NCBI GenBank assembly: GCA_024280375.1 | Contig: JAJRQF010000112.1 | Location: 1 to 42,802 of the forward strand | From: Alphaproteobacteria bacterium | Lineage (GTDB): Bacteria; Pseudomonadota; Alphaproteobacteria; Rhizobiales; Rhizobiaceae | Length of the DNA stretch: 42,802 nucleotides | Direction of reading: 5' to 3' | In this document: one piece after another, positions 40,303 to 42,802 of the stretch | Numbering within the stretch: the stretch's first letter is position 1 | Layout: the number at the start of each line of letters is the position of its first letter | Program-made: the position numbers and the translations under genes | The notes under the pieces: generated by a model | What the model was told of the DNA's origin: nothing | Seen by the model: only the letters and a program-made list of their open reading frames with translations | The model's database searches: none

Positions 40303-41829
40303 GTGTTGAACAAGCCGGATACCGAAATAACCCGCGCGCTGGGTCGTATTGAAGTTGATGCAAAAGGCCACGGCCTCATGCCATCGACCGGCTGGTTGCC
40401 GAGCGGTCTTTCGGGAAAACTGCTTTTATTGACCATACTTTTTGTGATGATCGCTGAAGTTTTGATTTTTGTGCCATCGATTGCTAATTTTCGGCTTATC
40501 TGGTTGCGGGAACACATTCATACGGCCGAGGCGGTAAGTCTGGTTTTTGAAGATGGTCAGTCGGTTAACCTGCCAAGAAATATTCAAGATGATCTGCTGA
40601 AAGCGACGCAGGCGGAAGCCATTGCCCTGCGCAGTTCCGGTATTGCCAAGCTGATTGCCAGTGACACGATGCCGTCTGATGTGGCACGGCATATTTATCT
40701 TGATGACGATGCCATGACCGGGCCTTTCAGTTCTATTCTTGATGCCTTTGATACGCTGATTTCGGGCGGTGACCGCGCCATTCGGGTGGTGGCCAAGTTG
40801 AAACACCGCGAGGGCAATATTGAAGTGGTTATGAAGGATGGGCCGTTGAAGGCGGCGATGCTTACCTATGCCCGCAATGTGATGCTGCTGTCGCTGGCGA
40901 TATCACTGATTACGGCATTCATGGTGTTTTTCTCAATTCGCTGGCTGCTTATTCGCCCGATCCAGAAAATGACCCAGAATATGATGGATTTTTCTGATGA
41001 TCCAGAAAGCCTTGAGCGGATAATCATACCATCTTCTCGAAATGACGAAATCGGAATGGCAGAAAGCCAGCTGGCCGGTATGCAACGTGAATTGCAATCA
41101 ACATTGCAAAGCCAGAAACACTTGGCCAACCTTGGCCTTGCGGTCTCAAAAATCAATCATGATTTGAGAAATATTCTGTCCTCAGCTCAATTGTTTTCTG
41201 ACCGGCTGGTGGCGCTGCCTGACCCGACAGTGCAAAGACTGGCACCAAAGCTCATTCGCACCATTGATCGCGCCATATCCTATACGCAATCTGTTTTGTC
41301 CTATGGCAAGGCGGTTGAGGCGGCGCCTGAACGGCGCCTGATCTTGCTTAAAAGGGTCGTTGATGATGTCTCGGAAATGCTGGCGCTCGACCGCATAACT
41401 AATGTTTCTTTTATCAATTCAGTGCCTGAAGATCTGGAGATTGATGTGGACGGTGAACAATTGTTCCGTGTTTTGTTAAATCTCAGCCGGAATGGATTGC
41501 AGGCAATGGAGCATGATCACGATGATACCCATATCAGTCGATTGACAATTTCAGCCGAGCGAAATGCAAGCACGGTATTAATTTGTATTTCAGATACCGG
41601 GCCTGGTGTTCCTGAAAGGGCAAAACAAAACCTGTTTGAAGCTTTTTCGGGTTCAACACGGGCTGGAGGAACCGGGTTGGGGCTGGCGATTGCGGCTGAA
41701 ATCATTCATGCTCATGGGGGAGAAATCTCGCTTTCTCAATCCAGTGGACCGGGCGCGACATTTGAAATCTGGCTGCCAGACCAACCGGTTGAACTTGAAA
41801 AGGTGCGGTCGCTGAAAACAGCATCCTGA
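40303..41829 (+). CDS. Sensor histidine kinase with HAMP domain, orphan
   Basis: Encodes 508 aa from a GTG with TGAGGGA upstream. Membrane helices at about 38-60 and 192-213 enclose a 130-residue periplasmic domain. HAMP follows (RPIQKMTQNMMDFSDDPES..). The dimerisation helix has His286 in KINHDLRNILSSAQL, a divergent H-box. The HATPase domain has N, G1 and G2 boxes (NLSRNGLQAM, DTGPGVPERAKQNLF, GGTGLGLAIAAEII). No response regulator is adjacent, so the partner is elsewhere. 29 bases after the flavoprotein gene, perhaps co-transcribed. Signal unknown. Confidence 0.9.
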   Translation: MLNKPDTEITRALGRIEVDAKGHGLMPSTGWLPSGLSGKLLLLTILFVMIAEVLIFVPSIANFRLIWLREHIHTAEAVSLVFEDGQSVNLPRNIQDDLLKATQAEAIALRSSGIAKLIASDTMPSDVARHIYLDDDAMTGPFSSILDAFDTLISGGDRAIRVVAKLKHREGNIEVVMKDGPLKAAMLTYARNVMLLSLAISLITAFMVFFSIRWLLIRPIQKMTQNMMDFSDDPESLERIIIPSSRNDEIGMAESQLAGMQRELQSTLQSQKHLANLGLAVSKINHDLRNILSSAQLFSDRLVALPDPTVQRLAPKLIRTIDRAISYTQSVLSYGKAVEAAPERRLILLKRVVDDVSEMLALDRITNVSFINSVPEDLEIDVDGEQLFRVLLNLSRNGLQAMEHDHDDTHISRLTISAERNASTVLICISDTGPGVPERAKQNLFEAFSGSTRAGGTGLGLAIAAEIIHAHGGEISLSQSSGPGATFEIWLPDQPVELEKVRSLKTAS

Positions 41830-42057
41830 TTTTTTGTTCGCATACATGTTGCATGATTTGAATTGGCGTCAAAATTTGCGCGCATTTTAATTTTTCTGCG
41901 GGAAAATTATTACTGCATTGTAACCGTTGGTTAAGAAAATAAACTTCAATTCAATTGTCGCAATAATGGTGCTTGCAATTCCCGGCACTTGGCCTTAATT
42001 AGCATCCAACCGCCGGGCTGAATATCCAATCAGCTGCAATGGTGGCGGTGAAAATGT

Positions 42058-42134
42058 GCACCCGTAGCTCAGCTGGATAGAGTACCTGACTACGAATCAG
42101 GGGGTCACAGGTTCGAATCCTGTCGGGTGCACCA
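42058..42134 (+). tRNA. tRNA-Arg (anticodon ACG)
   Basis: 77 bases with CCA encoded. Acceptor stem GCACCCG/CGGGTGC, D arm AGCTCAGCTGGATAGAGT, anticodon stem CTGAC/..CAG with loop TACGAAT giving ACG, T arm ACAGG-TTCGAAT-CCTGT. A34 would be read as inosine to decode CGU/CGC/CGA. The 114-bp tandem repeats begin at its 3' end. Confidence 0.97.
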
Positions 42135-42443
42135 TTTTTAATATCTCACGATAGTTCGCTTTGCTCACATCTCCGATGGGGCGGCCTGACCGGCCGGCCG
42201 CACTTGTGCGGTTTGGAGGGTGTTGGGGGTATTTGTTTCAGGGCGCCATATTAAGTATCTCACGATAGTTCGCTTTGCTCACATCTCCGATGGGGCGGCC
42301 TGATCGGCCGACCGCACTTGTGCGGTTTGGAGGGTGTTGGGGGTATTTGTTTCAGGGCGCCATTTTTAATATCTCACGATAGTTCGCTTTGCTCACATCT
42401 TCGACTGCGCGGCCTGACCGGCCGACCGCACTTGTGCGGTTTA
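42128..42443 (+). repeat. 114-bp tandem repeat, nearly three copies
   Basis: Copies run 42128-42241, 42242-42355 and 42356-42443 (the last incomplete). Shared landmarks are TATCTCACGATAGTTCGCTT at 42142, 42256 and 42370, then GCGGCCTGA(C/T)CGGCCG and the CCGCAC-TTGTGCGG hairpin. Each unit begins with a tRNA 3'-end-like GGTGCACCA or GGGCGCCA followed by TTTTTAA or TATTAAG. Copy 3 has diverged in the middle (TTCGACTGCGCGG). No gene is seen. Confidence 0.88.
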
Positions 42444-42630
42444 TTGGAGCTATCTGCCCTAAGGGCATATAAGCAACATTCTTCAAAGTTCCCACAGTTG
42501 CGAAGAAATTCATTGCAACGGGTAATTGGATTTGTCTGCATGTCTGATAAATTCAGTAAAATTATTGGTTATTATAATTCTTTTATTTCAATGTCTTATG
42601 GAAAATACCTCTATCTACTAAAATATTAGT

Positions 42631-42660
42631 TTGACAAACGAGGTTTTCTCACCCGACTAT
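42631..42660 (+). promoter_or_regulatory. Probable promoter of the final partial gene
   Basis: TTGACA at 42631-42636, an 18-base spacer and GACTAT at 42655-42660 form a good -35 and acceptable -10, about 50 bases before the ATG at 42709. The rest of 42444-42708 is AT-rich and shows no gene. Confidence 0.6.
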
Positions 42661-42708
42661 CCAAGTTCCAGATTTACCTGGGAGAAGAAAGCATTGGGAG
42701 GAGATGAA

Positions 42709-42802
42709 ATGCGAAAGTATTTGTTATCCGCAGTTGCGGCTATTGCCATAATTGCCGGAACAGGATCGGCATTTGCAGATGAAGCTGCAGCCAAGAAGTG
42801 GA
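42709..42802 (+). CDS. Exported protein, 5' end only (possible ABC transporter substrate-binding protein)
   Basis: The first 31 residues are visible; the gene runs off the window. GGGAGGAG lies 6-13 bases before the ATG, a strong ribosome site. The protein begins with a clear signal peptide (MRKYLLSAVAAIAIIAGTGSAFA/DE) followed by EAAAKKW. The ADEAAAKKW start recalls sugar-type ABC transporter binding proteins of this group, but 31 residues are too few to be sure. An out-of-frame ATG at 42704 is not used. Confidence 0.75.
   Translation, partial: MRKYLLSAVAAIAIIAGTGSAFADEAAAKKW

Noticed and set aside
41930-41948. CtrA binding site upstream of tRNA-Arg
   Set aside because: GGTTAAGAAAATAAAC does not fit TTAA-N7-TTAA at the second half.
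42128-42443. CRISPR array after the tRNA
   Set aside because: Whole 114-bp units repeat in tandem with no unique spacers, and no cas genes are present.
42318-42629. 103-codon frame downstream of the tRNA
   Set aside because: Runs through repeat copies 2-3 and AT-rich leader; no ribosome site or family resemblance.

Overview
The window is a chromosomal segment of an alphaproteobacterium, most likely of the Hyphomicrobiales (Rhizobiales) group. Evidence: the engB-yidC-rnpA-rpmH block, the phoR-pstSCAB-phoU-phoB order, the complete ccoNOQP-ccoGHIS (fixNOQP-fixGHIS) cluster with FNR boxes, and an FNR of the alphaproteobacterial type. GC content looks moderate (not computed). I cannot name a species. 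Nearly all genes are housekeeping or metabolic; there is no prophage, CRISPR array or intact insertion sequence.

Layout. 1-1710: 3' end of 23S rRNA, 5S rRNA, then three degenerate copies of the rrn trailer/terminator, one with a 5S relic; a small secreted-protein gene sits between copies 2 and 3. 1770-10241: scattered metabolism (N-acetylmuramidase-like lysin, KDPG aldolase, aminotransferase, GNAT acetyltransferase, DenD-like dehydrogenase, an FNR regulator, threonine dehydratase-like enzyme, methylmalonate-semialdehyde dehydrogenase). 10483-19402: oxygen-limited respiration. A hemerythrin-like gene and the cbb3 oxidase genes diverge, each with its own perfect FNR box, followed by the assembly genes ccoGHIS. 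19550-21570: WD40 protein translationally coupled to a COG0523 metallochaperone GTPase. 21571-22133: a gene-poor stretch with two palindromic elements. 22134-26398: 8-oxoguanine deaminase/creatininase-family pair, LacI-type regulator, 2-hydroxyacid dehydrogenase. 26405-33805: complete phosphate-starvation module with a PHO box. 33846-34280: a GIY-YIG gene enclosed by 38-bp inverted repeats. 34350-37542: engB, yidC, rnpA, rpmH with a clear promoter and a decamer repeat array behind it. 38011-41829: TVP38-family membrane protein, dihydrolipoamide-dehydrogenase/MerA-like flavoprotein, orphan histidine kinase. 42058-42443: tRNA-Arg(ACG) followed by a 114-bp tandem repeat. 42709-end: start of an exported protein.

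Best candidates for something new: the GIY-YIG gene in inverted repeats whose architecture recurs, without the gene, in smaller elements 12 kb away; an FNR homologue with Arg where the third cluster-ligand Cys is expected; a helically phased decamer array directly upstream of the rpmH promoter; and a WD40 protein carrying a CxCCH motif, coupled to a COG0523 GTPase.
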